Positions 25,705 through 35,611 of a stretch of 64,000 bases of DNA are shown here, piece by piece. The DNA comes from Lachnospiraceae bacterium. Its GTDB lineage: Bacteria; Bacillota; Clostridia; Lachnospirales; Lachnospiraceae. The translations under genes and the position numbers were made by a program. A model generated the notes under the pieces. That model was not told where the DNA came from. It ran no database searches and saw only the letters and a list, made by a program, of their open reading frames with translations. The number at the start of each line of letters is the position of its first letter. Position 1 is the stretch's first letter. The DNA lies in NCBI GenBank assembly GCA_024691875.1, contig JAILNG010000054.1, positions 1 through 64,000 on the forward strand. Direction: 5' to 3'.

Positions 25705-26982
25705 TTACAAATTGATCAGTCCCGCATTGACCATTTCCTGAAAAGACTTCATTATGCCCAGTTTTGCATGATACCAGGTAAGTCCGCCCTGAAAATAAAC
25801 AGCATAAGGCGGATACAGAGGCCCGTCAGCCGATAATTCGATAGATGAACCCTGAATGAATGCACCCGCAGCCATGATAACATCCGAATGATAACCGGGC
25901 ATGGGCCAAGGTTCCGGAGTAACATAGCTGTCAACAGGAGCGGCAGACTGTATGCCTTTGCAAAAAGCAATAAGTCCTTCGGGTGATCCCAGCTTAACGG
26001 CCTGAATGATGTCGTAACGCTCTTCCGTTGCATCGGGCACGCATTCAAAGCCATTTTTTTCATAAAGATTTGCCGCAAAGATCGCTCCCTTTAATGCACC
26101 CGCAGTAACAACGGGAGCAAGGAAAAGTCCCTGGAAGAAAGATCTGTTGAGGCCCAGAGTTGCTCCTACTTCTTTTCCGAGGCCGGGGGCTGTAAGACGA
26201 AAAGCACAGTTTTCAATAAGATCTGCTCTTCCTACAATGTAACCTCCGATGGGAGCAAGTCCTCCGCCCGGGTTCTTGATCAAAGATCCGACGCAAAGAT
26301 CCGCTCCAACGTCTGTAGGTTCGATGGTTTCGACAAATTCGCCGTAGCAATTGTCTACCATGCAGATAACCTCGGGCTTAACAGACTTTATGAAAGAAAC
26401 CAGTTCTCCGATCCTCTCAACGGAAAGCGTTTTTCTGGGTTCATATCCTTTTGAACGCTGTATTGTAACCAGCTTCGTTTTTTCGTTAATGGCATTTTTG
26501 ATGCCTTCAAGATCAAAATCACCGTTGGAAAGAAGATCTACCTGAGAATAAGTAACTCCGTACTCTGCCAAACTGCCCTTCTGCGGTCTGATGCCGATAA
26601 CGCCTTCCAACGTGTCGTATGGTTTACCGACAGGGGAAAGGATCTCGTCTCCGGGACGAACATTTGCGGAAAGCGCAATGGTTAGAGCGTGTGTGCCGCA
26701 GGTAAGCGTAGGACGTACAAGAGCATCTTCAGCATGGAAAATATCGGCATAAACCTTCTCGAGTGTCTCTCTCCCGGCATCGTCGTATCCGTATCCGGTT
26801 GAACTTTCAAAATGCTCGGCAGCTACTCTGTTTTTCTGCATGGCATTAATTACTTTTAACTGGTTGATCTCTGCGATCTCATCGATCTTCTCAAATCTTT
26901 CTTTTAAACCGACAAGAACTTCATCCGCAAAGTTCAATACTTTCTTTGAAATTCCCAATTCTTCGTAAATCTTATCTTTCAT
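25705..26982 (-). CDS. ynbB: PLP-dependent lyase, YnbB/methionine gamma-lyase-like (aluminium resistance family)
   Basis: A 425-residue fold-type I PLP enzyme. FESSTGYGYDDAGRE, RPTLTCGTHAL and CMVDNCYGEF (acidic PLP contact) precede the probable Schiff-base lysine in GSLIKNPGGGLAPIGGY. Members are annotated as aluminium resistance or cystathionine/methionine gamma-lyase-like proteins; the true substrate is uncertain. It lies 18 bp after miaA and ends the mutSL-miaA unit, a neighbourhood common in Clostridia. Confidence 0.85.
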   Translation of the reverse strand: MKDKIYEELGISKKVLNFADEVLVGLKERFEKIDEIAEINQLKVINAMQKNRVAAEHFESSTGYGYDDAGRETLEKVYADIFHAEDALVRPTLTCGTHALTIALSANVRPGDEILSPVGKPYDTLEGVIGIRPQKGSLAEYGVTYSQVDLLSNGDFDLEGIKNAINEKTKLVTIQRSKGYEPRKTLSVERIGELVSFIKSVKPEVICMVDNCYGEFVETIEPTDVGADLCVGSLIKNPGGGLAPIGGYIVGRADLIENCAFRLTAPGLGKEVGATLGLNRSFFQGLFLAPVVTAGALKGAIFAANLYEKNGFECVPDATEERYDIIQAVKLGSPEGLIAFCKGIQSAAPVDSYVTPEPWPMPGYHSDVIMAAGAFIQGSSIELSADGPLYPPYAVYFQGGLTWYHAKLGIMKSFQEMVNAGLINL

Positions 26983-27000
26983 TCTGTGACTCCAATCGTC

Positions 27001-27921
27001 TTAAATCAGACTAATCATCTTTCTTAAAATTTCTTCGTCCGACATAACGCTCTTGTCGAACCATACAACATCCGGCTCTCTTTTAAGCCAGGTTATCTGT
27101 CTTTTTGCAAAATGCCGCGTATCTCTTTTGAGGATATAGACCGCCTCATCAAAAGTGATCTCATTCGCAAGGAAAGCAGCGATCTCTTTGTATCCCAGTC
27201 CCTGCATGGAGACATTGGATCTCTCCACTCCTGATTCGAGCAATCTCTTTACCTCATCCACCAGTCCCTGTTCAAGCATCAGATCTATTCTTTTTTCAAT
27301 CCTGTCATAGATAATGCTTCTTTCATAGGTCAATGCAAAATAGTGATGATCGTAGGGAGAAGTTTTGGACCGCTGCTCTTTATTATGGTCCGAAATTTTA
27401 CCTTTGCTCTTTTCGTAAAACTCCAAAGCACGTATCACTCTTTTTACATTATTCGGATGGATGCTTTCCGCAGCCTCGGGATCAACTTCCTTTAATCTGC
27501 TGTGTAAAGCTTCGGAACCTTTTTCTTTGGCTTCCTCTTCCAAAGAATGTCTGAAACTCATGTCATTATCGTTTTCCGTAAAATCAATGTCATAAAGCAG
27601 AGCTTGAATGTAAAAGCCCGTTCCTCCGACAACAACAGGGATCCTGTCTTTACTTTGAATCTCTTTGACGGCTTCTTTTGCTCTTTTGGCAAACTCCACC
27701 ACATTAAAATCTTCGTGAGGATCCAAAATGTCGATCAAATGATGAGGAATCCCCTGCATTTCATCTTTTGTGATCTTTGCCGTACCGATGTCCATACCTT
27801 TGTAAACCTGCATGGAATCCGCAGATATGATCTCTCCGTTTATTCTTTTTGCAAGATCGATGGAAATTTTTGTTTTTCCGACTGCAGTGGGACCTGCAAT
27901 GATCACTAATTTATTATTCAT
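27001..27921 (-). CDS. miaA: tRNA dimethylallyltransferase
   Basis: A 306-residue enzyme that adds dimethylallyl to A37 of tRNAs reading UNN codons. The P-loop GPTAVGKTKISIDLA is at residues 9-23; SADSMQVYKGMDIGTAK and VVGGTGFYIQAL are family signatures, and the C-terminal QITWLKREPDVVWFD is typical. ATG 27921 overlaps the mutL stop (TAATG); the longer frame upstream would overlap mutL by 76 bp and is rejected. mutL-miaA adjacency is common. Confidence 0.95.
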   Translation of the reverse strand: MNNKLVIIAGPTAVGKTKISIDLAKRINGEIISADSMQVYKGMDIGTAKITKDEMQGIPHHLIDILDPHEDFNVVEFAKRAKEAVKEIQSKDRIPVVVGGTGFYIQALLYDIDFTENDNDMSFRHSLEEEAKEKGSEALHSRLKEVDPEAAESIHPNNVKRVIRALEFYEKSKGKISDHNKEQRSKTSPYDHHYFALTYERSIIYDRIEKRIDLMLEQGLVDEVKRLLESGVERSNVSMQGLGYKEIAAFLANEITFDEAVYILKRDTRHFAKRQITWLKREPDVVWFDKSVMSDEEILRKMISLI

Positions 27922-29906
27922 TAAAGCACTCTCTTGAATTTCTTTTCCATTTCTCCTTTGGTCATGGAGATGGTTGTTGGTCTGCCGTGAGGGCAATGAT
28001 AAGGGTCTTCGAGTTCAAACATATCCCTGATCAACTGATCCGCTTCTTCAAAAGAAATGTAATTGTTTCCTTTGATCGCTGCTTTGCAGGAAATGGTTGC
28101 GACTCTGTCCAGCATGGTTTCCGGACTTCCTGCATCTCTTCCGCTCAGCAGATCATCCAGGATCTCCTTAAAAAGCACTTCATAATCAATGTCCACCAAT
28201 TCTGCGGGAACTCCGGTAACTTTAAATTCTCTGGGTCCGAACTCTTCCAGTCTGAAGCCCAGCTTTTCAAAAACGGCCAGATTCTTCGAAAGGCACTCTG
28301 CTTCACGCATGGAAAGAGAAATAATGGCAGGCGGAAGAATGCCTTGAGACAGGAATTCTTCCTTTGCTCTGATCTTTTTCATTGTCTTTTCAAAGAGCAC
28401 CTTTTCATGAGCCGCATGTTGATCGATCATGAACATGGTATCATTCATTTCTATTATCCAATAAGTCTTAAAAACCTGTCCGACAAGGCGGAATTCGGTT
28501 TTCTTATCCTTGTAAAGGTCGAGCGGCAGCTCTGTCTGTTCCACATCCTTGATCGTTTCTTCAAAGATCTGAGGTCTCGTCTCAGGAAGAACGGCTGTCT
28601 CCCTTGCATATGCCACGAGGACTGCCTCATCTGTGGTTATACTGCCGTTAATTGTTTCCGCGGATATATTAACTGTGGATACGGCTTTTTCTTTATTCAA
28701 ACTGTCGGAATACTCTTTTACGATCTCGGGCTTTTTGATCTCAACACCTTTTTCTTCTACCGTGTTCAAAGGTCCTGCGGCAGAAACCGGAATAACTTCC
28801 TTGGGCGGCTTGTTCTCAAAAGGCTCCGGGATATGCACCGAATTAAGGGCTTCCTTTTTCGCCTTCTTTTCGGCTTCAACATCCTTTTCGTCCTTTAAGA
28901 TGTTACTTACGATCATGTTTTTTCCGGTCAACGCATCTCTTACTGCTTTGTAAACAAGCTTATAGATGGCGTCGTTGTCGGAAAATCTGAGCTCAAGTTT
29001 TGAAGGATGAACATTAACATCCACAAAATCAGTGGGTGTATCGATGTAAATTGCCGCCACAGGATAGCTGTGCCCCATCATGTAGCCTTTATAGGCATCT
29101 TCAAGGGCATTGGCGATGACCTTGGACTTGATAAACCTTCCGTTAACGAAAAATGCTTCCAGTTCACGGTTACCCCTTGAAATGTATGGCTTAGCAGCCA
29201 CACCGCTTACCCTAATGCCAAGATCTTCGTTTTCTTCAGAGATGTTTACAAGCGACTTGGCAATGTCGAGACCGTAAAGTTCCAAAAAATCGTCCTGGAT
29301 CTTTCCTTTACCGGTTGTATGAAGAATGATCCTTCCGTTACCTATCAGTTTAAAGGAAATGTCTGTGTGACTTAAGGCGAGCTTTTCAACCGTTTCACAG
29401 ATGTAGCCCGCTTCCGTGGATGCTGATTTAAGAAATTTTCTTCTTACGGGAGTGTTAAAGAATATGTCTTTAACAAGGAACGTAGTTCCGTCGGGACATC
29501 CCACTTCCTCAAGCCCCTTTTCTTCTCCGCCTTCGATCAGGTATCTGGTTCCCGTAAAAGCATCTGCGGTTTTGGTGAGCACTTCAACTTTCGCGATACT
29601 TGCGATACTTGAAAGTGCTTCGCCTCTGAATCCCAGGCTTGTGAGTTTCATCAGATCCGAGGCGTTCCTTATCTTACTGGTAGCATGTCTCAAAAATGCC
29701 GTTCGGACCTCGGAAGCATTAATGCCGCTTCCGTTATCCGTGATCCTGATGAGTGAAAGTCCACCCTCTTTAATCTCGATCGTTACGGCGGTAGCTCCGG
29801 CATCCAAAGCATTCTCCGTCAATTCCTTCACTACGGAAGCAGGTCTTTCGATCACCTCTCCCGCTGCGATCTGGTCAATGGTAATTTTGTCAAGTACTGT
29901 AATCAT
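27921..29906 (-). CDS. mutL: DNA mismatch repair protein MutL
   Basis: A 661-residue GHKL ATPase. ENALDAGA, DNGSGI and TSLGFRGEALSSI are ATP-binding motifs at the N-terminus. A variable linker follows (about 330-460). The C-terminal domain holds DQHAAHEKVLFE, the metal-binding motif of nicking MutL proteins, so it should have endonuclease activity, consistent with no MutH. ATG 29906 overlaps the mutS stop as ATGA and has AAGGA 9 bp upstream; ATG 29912 is too close to it. Confidence 0.95.
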   Translation of the reverse strand: MITVLDKITIDQIAAGEVIERPASVVKELTENALDAGATAVTIEIKEGGLSLIRITDNGSGINASEVRTAFLRHATSKIRNASDLMKLTSLGFRGEALSSIASIAKVEVLTKTADAFTGTRYLIEGGEEKGLEEVGCPDGTTFLVKDIFFNTPVRRKFLKSASTEAGYICETVEKLALSHTDISFKLIGNGRIILHTTGKGKIQDDFLELYGLDIAKSLVNISEENEDLGIRVSGVAAKPYISRGNRELEAFFVNGRFIKSKVIANALEDAYKGYMMGHSYPVAAIYIDTPTDFVDVNVHPSKLELRFSDNDAIYKLVYKAVRDALTGKNMIVSNILKDEKDVEAEKKAKKEALNSVHIPEPFENKPPKEVIPVSAAGPLNTVEEKGVEIKKPEIVKEYSDSLNKEKAVSTVNISAETINGSITTDEAVLVAYARETAVLPETRPQIFEETIKDVEQTELPLDLYKDKKTEFRLVGQVFKTYWIIEMNDTMFMIDQHAAHEKVLFEKTMKKIRAKEEFLSQGILPPAIISLSMREAECLSKNLAVFEKLGFRLEEFGPREFKVTGVPAELVDIDYEVLFKEILDDLLSGRDAGSPETMLDRVATISCKAAIKGNNYISFEEADQLIRDMFELEDPYHCPHGRPTTISMTKGEMEKKFKRVL

Positions 29907-32596
29907 CTGCATTTTTCCTTAAGTCTGTAAAGCACGTTCAAAGCGTCAAGAGGAGTCATTGTCTGCACATTAAGTGCCAGCAATTCGTCAATGACGTTTT
30001 TGTATTTACCCGAAAATACAGGCTCGGCGACAGGCGCCGGTTTGTCTTCCGGAGGCTCTTCGAAGAAAGAAAGCTGACCTTCCATGCGGTCGTCGCTCTT
30101 TTCTCTCTTCTTTTGTTTCTTTTCTGCGTGTAAAGCTTCATCAAAGATCTCTTCGGAAATAATGTCATTTTTAACAAGTTCCTCAGAGATTTCGGAAGCA
30201 CGCTTCAAGACTTCTTCGGGAAGGCCTGCAAGTCTGGCAACTTGTATGCCGTAGCTCTTGTCGGCGCCTCCCTTAATGATCTTTCTTAAGAAGATAATGC
30301 TGTCACCCTGTTCTTTAACAGCTATACAGTAATTGTTGACTCCCTTTAATCTGCCTTCAAGCTCTGTCAGCTCATGATAATGAGTTGCGAACAGGGCTTT
30401 GGCACCCAGCTTTTTGGTGTCTGCAATATGCTCAACCACTGCCCATGCGATACTGAGGCCGTCATAGGTGCTGGTTCCTCTTCCGATCTCGTCAAGGATC
30501 AGAAGGCTTTTCTTTGTGGCATTTTTTAAAATGTTTGCCACTTCATTCATTTCCACCATAAATGTGGATTGGCCGCTTGCAAGATCGTCCGAAGCACCCA
30601 CTCTTGTAAAGATCCTGTCACAGATGCCGATCTTTGCCGCTGTAGCGGGAACAAATGAACCCAATTGAGCCATTAAGACGATCAAAGCTGTCTGCCTCAT
30701 ATAAGTGGATTTTCCGGCCATATTGGGTCCGGTAATTATCGATATCCTGTGCTCGTTATTGTCTAAGAATGTGTCATTGTCAATGAACATGTCATTAACA
30801 AGCATCTGTTCGACAACCGGATGTCTTCCGCCCTTTATCTGTATGCTTCCGTCATCGGTGATCTCAGGCCGTACATAACCGTGAGCCGATGCGACCTTTG
30901 AAAGAGAACAGATCACATCGATGTATGCAATGGCTCTTGCAGATCTTTGAATTCTCAGGACTTCTGCAGCGACCTTGTCTCTGAGTTCATCAAAAAGGTT
31001 GTATTCCAGTGAAAAAAGCTTATCCTCGGCCCCCAAAATATCTTCTTCGATCTTTTTGAGTTCTTCGTTTGTGTATCTTTCGGCACCGGCAAGAGTCTGT
31101 TTCCTTATCCAATCCGGCGGAACCTGATCCTTAAAGGAATTGGTCACTTCAAAGTAGTAACCGAAAACACGGTTGTACTTGATCTTAAGATTCTTGATCC
31201 CGGTTGTTTCCTTTGCTTCGGTTTCAAGCTGCATGAGCCAGCCTTTTCCGTCTGTCTTTGCTCTTCTTAGACGGTCGACTTCTTCATTGTATCCCGTTTT
31301 GATGATCCCGCCTTCTTTGATCTGCAAAGGCGGTTCTTCTGCGATACAGGAATCGATCAGCTCCGCAAGATCACGAAGTTCGTCGATCTCTTCGGTCTGA
31401 GCTTTCCAAAAAGGTGCTTTAAATTCAGCTGTAATGCCCTTGATGAAAGGAAGCATTTTCAGAGATGAACAAAGCGCGATCATATCCCTGGGATTAGCAG
31501 ATTTATAAGAAACTTTACTCATGAGTCTTTCCAGATCGTAGATCGCATCCAGATACTCGATGAGTTCTTCTCTGTTAATGGCATTGTCATTAAGCTCTGC
31601 CACTGCGTCAAGACGCTCGTTTATCTCGTTCTTCTTTATCAGCGGCTGCTCGATAAAGTTCTTTAAAAGTCTTCCGCCCATGGCGGTTTTTGTCTTATCC
31701 AGGATTCCGAACAATGATCCACGCTTGTTTTTATCCCTCATGGTTTCCGTGAGTTCAAGATTTCGTCTTGTGGAATTGTCGATTATCATGTATCTGCCGA
31801 CAAAATACTGTTCCAGTCTCGTAATGTGAAGAAGTGAATTCTTTTGTGTTTCAAACAGATAACTCAAAAGCCCGCCCGCAGCAAGCTTACCGATGGGAAT
31901 TCCGGTAACCGATGCATTCGGACTGTCTTTACCGAAATGCATGGTCATCGCTTTTTCGCTCTCTTCTTCACTGAATACAAAATCATCAAGAAATGAAACA
32001 AAAATGTTCATCTTATTCTTCAGATTTTCAAGATCCAGTCCCGAAACAATACAGGAAGAATTGCATATGATCTCTGAAGGCGAAAACCTTGTGATCTCAT
32101 CCAACGCTTCGGAAACTCCCGCAACTTCCGTAACAAGAAAATCACCCGTTGAAACGTCCACGGTGGAAAGCCCGAATGCACCGTCCACGTAAACTATGCT
32201 CATCAGATAATTATGGGATGCATCATTCACATCCGTTACGTTTAAATTTGTACCCGGAGTGACTATACGGGTAACTTCTCTTTTAACAAGGCCTTTCGCC
32301 TGCTTGGGATCTTCCGTCTGCTCACAGATGGCGACCTTGTAACCCTTAGCCACCAGCTTATCCAGATAGATATCCACCGCATGATGCGGTATCCCGCACA
32401 TTGGCGCTCTTTCTTCAAGGCCGCAGGCTTTTCCCGTCAGGGTGAGTTCCAGTTCTCTTGATGCTGTCAAAGCATCATCAAAGAACATCTCATAAAAATC
32501 TCCCAAGCGGTAAAAAAGTATGCAATCTTTGTATAAAGCCTTGGTCTCAAGATATTTCGCCATCATCGGCGAAACATCTGCCTGATTGATTTCCAT
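29903..32596 (-). CDS. mutS: DNA mismatch repair protein MutS
   Basis: An 897-residue mismatch sensor. The N-terminal mismatch-binding motif is visible in LFYRLGDFYEMFFDDA (Phe-x-Glu as FYEMF). The ATPase domain has GPNMAGKSTYMRQTAL, LLILDEIGRGTSTYDG and FATHYHEL. The C-terminal end carries a charged linker and a short helix typical of the tetramerisation tail. It overlaps mutL by 4 bp and follows the MutS-like gene with a 1-bp TAATG overlap. Confidence 0.96.
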   Translation of the reverse strand: MEINQADVSPMMAKYLETKALYKDCILFYRLGDFYEMFFDDALTASRELELTLTGKACGLEERAPMCGIPHHAVDIYLDKLVAKGYKVAICEQTEDPKQAKGLVKREVTRIVTPGTNLNVTDVNDASHNYLMSIVYVDGAFGLSTVDVSTGDFLVTEVAGVSEALDEITRFSPSEIICNSSCIVSGLDLENLKNKMNIFVSFLDDFVFSEEESEKAMTMHFGKDSPNASVTGIPIGKLAAGGLLSYLFETQKNSLLHITRLEQYFVGRYMIIDNSTRRNLELTETMRDKNKRGSLFGILDKTKTAMGGRLLKNFIEQPLIKKNEINERLDAVAELNDNAINREELIEYLDAIYDLERLMSKVSYKSANPRDMIALCSSLKMLPFIKGITAEFKAPFWKAQTEEIDELRDLAELIDSCIAEEPPLQIKEGGIIKTGYNEEVDRLRRAKTDGKGWLMQLETEAKETTGIKNLKIKYNRVFGYYFEVTNSFKDQVPPDWIRKQTLAGAERYTNEELKKIEEDILGAEDKLFSLEYNLFDELRDKVAAEVLRIQRSARAIAYIDVICSLSKVASAHGYVRPEITDDGSIQIKGGRHPVVEQMLVNDMFIDNDTFLDNNEHRISIITGPNMAGKSTYMRQTALIVLMAQLGSFVPATAAKIGICDRIFTRVGASDDLASGQSTFMVEMNEVANILKNATKKSLLILDEIGRGTSTYDGLSIAWAVVEHIADTKKLGAKALFATHYHELTELEGRLKGVNNYCIAVKEQGDSIIFLRKIIKGGADKSYGIQVARLAGLPEEVLKRASEISEELVKNDIISEEIFDEALHAEKKQKKREKSDDRMEGQLSFFEEPPEDKPAPVAEPVFSGKYKNVIDELLALNVQTMTPLDALNVLYRLKEKCR

Positions 32597-34290
32597 TAAC
32601 CTTTTGCCTCCAAAGGATTGATCCAGGCACCGTTCTTAACAAAATCCTCCGCAAGAGCCGATGCACTTTCTATGATATTGGTGTCGTAACCATATGCCTT
32701 TAACATTAAGATCGCATTTCTGGTTTCCGACGGACCTGATTTAAGCATGTAATCGAAGCATACATCTCCTTCTTCGTTCAGGTTTTCTTCAAAATGATAA
32801 TTTGAAAAATCCTGCTTAAGTAAAGACGTGAGCTCGATGTCATGAGTAGCCGCAAAGACAAGCTTGTTCTGCTTTGCGAGATAACTTAAGGAAGCTGTGG
32901 AAGCAGCTATTCTTTCAATGGTGTTTGTTCCGCGAAGGACCTCGTCTACAAAGCAAAGAACGGGTGTTTCACTTTCATCATCCATGATACGCTTAAGTGA
33001 TTTGATCTCGGTGATGTAGTAGCTTTCACCGGCTATTATGTTATCGGAGAGCGACATGCCCGTAATAACTCTGAAAAACGAGCCCTTGTAGCTTTCCGCG
33101 AAGCATGTGTGTATCGTTTGTGCAAAGATCGCATTTAATGCAACAGTCTTTAAAAATGTGGATTTTCCCGAAGCATTTGAACCTGTGATAAGAATGTTCC
33201 TGTCAGTATCAAGGTCTGCCGGAACGGGATCGTTCAAAAGCAGATGATAGGCTCCCTTAAATGATAAATGGGGCTTTCCCTCTTTTGAAAGTTCAGGGAT
33301 GCAAAAACACTTGGAAAAAGCACGCAGACTGCATATATTGATCATTGCATCGATGTATCCGAGATTTCTGTAAAGTACCATTATGCTTTCATTTTCAACC
33401 GCCGCACATTTGATCGCCTTATTCAAAGAGATAAGATCAAAATGAAAGACAAGATTTGCGTAATCCAGCAAGATTGAAGCCAGATCTCCGGATACTGTTG
33501 TTTTAATGGCCCAGGAAGCTTTTTTTAAGCTTTTGAGCTTTGAAAGAGCCTTTTGAAGCTCATTGTTTTCCTTATCAAATTCGCCGGCATTCACTTTAAG
33601 GATTTTGTTGCCCGCTTCTATCAGACCGATAATGTTTTTTATCCCGTACATGTACCTGTCTATCTTTGATTTTGCCATATAGTAGGACACGATATTGTAA
33701 ATGATCACAATAACGGGAAAAAGCAAGGAAGCTGACGTATTAACGACTATAGCGTAAATCACGGAAGCTAACAGTAAAATACTATGTATATATTGTATCA
33801 AAGGATTTTCAAATTTGTTGTTTCTGAACGCTTCAAGTATGTAATGCACATGAAAGCCCGGTTTTTTTGACATGCTTGAAAGGGCAAGTTGCAGATCGAT
33901 CCTCTTTTCGCTGTTCGTTTCAAAGAAATTTAAAAGCTTCTCTCTTCTATAAAGCTCCTTTTCGTCAAAACAGGGGGTTCTTAAAATGTTGAAGTAAACG
34001 GAAGATCCGGCGGCCGATCTCGTTTTATCCGTTAAAAGATAAATGTAATCCAACGCCAGGTCGTTTGCTGTAATGTTGTCTATCGAAAAATCTCCGCTGA
34101 TCTTTTTCTCTTCTTCAAAATAAACGGCAGAATCTTCGGCAAGCTGCAGATTAAAGTCATCCTCATCGTTTAACGTACCGAATTCTCTTTGGATCTTTTC
34201 CCGTATTTTCTTTTTGTTCCTAACGGAATCGTAGATTCCTTTCGCGATCAAAAATACAACCGCAGCTATTAAAAAATAAACCAGTTCCAC
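32596..34290 (-). CDS. Membrane-anchored MutS-like ATPase
   Basis: A 564-residue protein with one N-terminal hydrophobic segment (about 4-18) and a second hydrophobic stretch near 170-205, so it is probably membrane-bound. The C-terminal MutS ATPase domain has GSNASGKST at 370-378, LCFVDEVLRGTNT as Walker B and FAATHDIELT. It lacks the mismatch-binding N-terminal domain. MutS-family members of this kind occur in Firmicutes and Bacteroidetes; their role is not known to me. The start is GTG 34290 with GGAGG 7 bp upstream. It precedes mutS with 1-bp overlap. Confidence 0.85.
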   Translation of the reverse strand: MELVYFLIAAVVFLIAKGIYDSVRNKKKIREKIQREFGTLNDEDDFNLQLAEDSAVYFEEEKKISGDFSIDNITANDLALDYIYLLTDKTRSAAGSSVYFNILRTPCFDEKELYRREKLLNFFETNSEKRIDLQLALSSMSKKPGFHVHYILEAFRNNKFENPLIQYIHSILLLASVIYAIVVNTSASLLFPVIVIIYNIVSYYMAKSKIDRYMYGIKNIIGLIEAGNKILKVNAGEFDKENNELQKALSKLKSLKKASWAIKTTVSGDLASILLDYANLVFHFDLISLNKAIKCAAVENESIMVLYRNLGYIDAMINICSLRAFSKCFCIPELSKEGKPHLSFKGAYHLLLNDPVPADLDTDRNILITGSNASGKSTFLKTVALNAIFAQTIHTCFAESYKGSFFRVITGMSLSDNIIAGESYYITEIKSLKRIMDDESETPVLCFVDEVLRGTNTIERIAASTASLSYLAKQNKLVFAATHDIELTSLLKQDFSNYHFEENLNEEGDVCFDYMLKSGPSETRNAILMLKAYGYDTNIIESASALAEDFVKNGAWINPLEAKG

Positions 34291-34314
34291 CTGTTGTCCT
34301 CCGAATAATTAAAA

Positions 34315-34342
34315 CAGCGATGCTTCTTTGCAGGCTTCGCTG
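34315..34342 (-). promoter_or_regulatory. Leader hairpin before the MutS-like gene
   Basis: On the minus strand CAGCGA (34342-34337) pairs with TCGCTG (34320-34315), with further GC pairs inside, followed by TTTTAATTATT and then the GGAGG of the MutS-like gene. It may be an attenuator or a second terminator. Confidence 0.4.
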
Positions 34343-34352
34343 ACCGCAGAAA

Positions 34353-34398
34353 ATCGGCATTTTCAATTTCAAGCTTCCGCATGAAAGAAAAAGCCGAT
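34353..34398 (-). terminator. Probable terminator after the exonuclease/phosphatase gene
   Basis: A 12-bp stem with one mismatch pairs 34387-34398 with 34353-34364 around a 22-nt loop; TTTTCTG follows on the minus strand. The 158-bp gap 34291-34448 holds this hairpin and the one at 34315; I see no convincing promoter in it. Confidence 0.5.
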
Positions 34399-34448
34399 CC
34401 CCGGGTTATACATTTGGTTTTATAAGATCAACGTTCATGCCATTCACC

Positions 34449-35582
34449 TCAATGCTTTAATTCGAATTTCATAAGCACAGGCTCATGGTCAGAATAAAGG
34501 TAACCTGAATTCAGGTTTTCATAACTTAAAACAGAAACATTGTCGGAAACAATGAATCCATCCACAATAAATTCGTTTGTATGACCTTTTGCATAAGGCT
34601 CATCGCAATCACGGCAAGTCATATCAAGTGAGTATTTGTAATCATCTCCAAAGAGATCCATTGCAAGACTGAAATGTTCGGGTATCGAACTTCTGGGGAA
34701 AGCACAGGCCCATGTGGAATAGCCCTGTTCACCCTCCTTAAGGAGCAGATCGTGATTAAAATCTCCGCCGCAGATAACGTAGTTACCGGCTTCATATTCA
34801 GCCACCATGTCGTTAAAGAGCATGGAAACCTGTCCTTCTCTTACGGAATCGTCCGAGCCGTAAGCAGAAAGATGAACATTGAAAAGAACAAGATACTTCC
34901 CGTTATCCATGGGAACCTTTGAGATCGAGTAGCATCTGTCAAGATCTAAAACCTTTGAAATGCTTTCACTGATGGGAAGGCTTCTTCGCAAACCGCTTTC
35001 AATACCGTATCTGGAATATGTTACGATCCCCGAAGTAATGGAGCCGTGAGGCTGCAGAAAGGGATATGCTATAAAGGAAGATTTAAAGTAGTTGTAGGCA
35101 TAGGTGTAGGCATATTCCTTCATGATAAGATTTACAAATTCCAATTCATTTACATGATAGGTTCTGGTGGAATCCTCATCTACTTCCTGAAGCATGACAA
35201 AATCGGGATTTTCCGCTGTCAGCTTTTTTAAGGCACCGTTAAGATTTTCAAAGATCGCATCCTTGGAAAAAGCCCAGGATTGAGTACCTCCGTCCATGAA
35301 GAAGTCAAAGTCGTAGGAGTAAGCTCCGAAACCGACATTATTAGACATGATCGAGTATGTTCCCTCACCGTCAAGCTTAAGAGTCCGGTCAAATTCAGCA
35401 TTATTGTGGACCGAAAGTTCAAAATTATCAGACAGTCTTCCGTAGCTCAGCAAGAAGTAAGCTACATAAGCTGCCAATGCAATAATGATGATGCCCAAAA
35501 CAATGCAAAAGATCTTTAGCGCTGTTTTTAAAGGGTTCTTTTTTCTGTTCATTCTGATCAATGCTTTTTCTTTTGCTTTCAT
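34449..35582 (-). CDS. Membrane-anchored endonuclease/exonuclease/phosphatase family protein
   Basis: A 377-residue protein with a basic N-terminus, one membrane segment (about 20-44) and an extracellular EEP-fold domain. Active-site motifs are MLQEVDED, FNVHLSAYG, CGGDFNHD and the terminal SDHEPVL. Such enzymes act on phosphodiesters or phosphoesters (nucleic acids, inositol phosphates, sphingolipids); the substrate cannot be decided here. It is 29 bp after gpsA, so it may be the last gene of the der-plsY-gpsA unit, suggesting possible phospholipid turnover (weak inference). Confidence 0.82.
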   Translation of the reverse strand: MKAKEKALIRMNRKKNPLKTALKIFCIVLGIIIIALAAYVAYFLLSYGRLSDNFELSVHNNAEFDRTLKLDGEGTYSIMSNNVGFGAYSYDFDFFMDGGTQSWAFSKDAIFENLNGALKKLTAENPDFVMLQEVDEDSTRTYHVNELEFVNLIMKEYAYTYAYNYFKSSFIAYPFLQPHGSITSGIVTYSRYGIESGLRRSLPISESISKVLDLDRCYSISKVPMDNGKYLVLFNVHLSAYGSDDSVREGQVSMLFNDMVAEYEAGNYVICGGDFNHDLLLKEGEQGYSTWACAFPRSSIPEHFSLAMDLFGDDYKYSLDMTCRDCDEPYAKGHTNEFIVDGFIVSDNVSVLSYENLNSGYLYSDHEPVLMKFELKH

Positions 35583-35611
35583 CCCAATACTCTCCTCCCA
35601 AAAGCATCAAT

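Noticed and set aside
27922..27996. Upstream extension of miaA into mutL
   Set aside because: The extra residues have no family similarity and the TAATG overlap with mutL gives the expected N-terminus.
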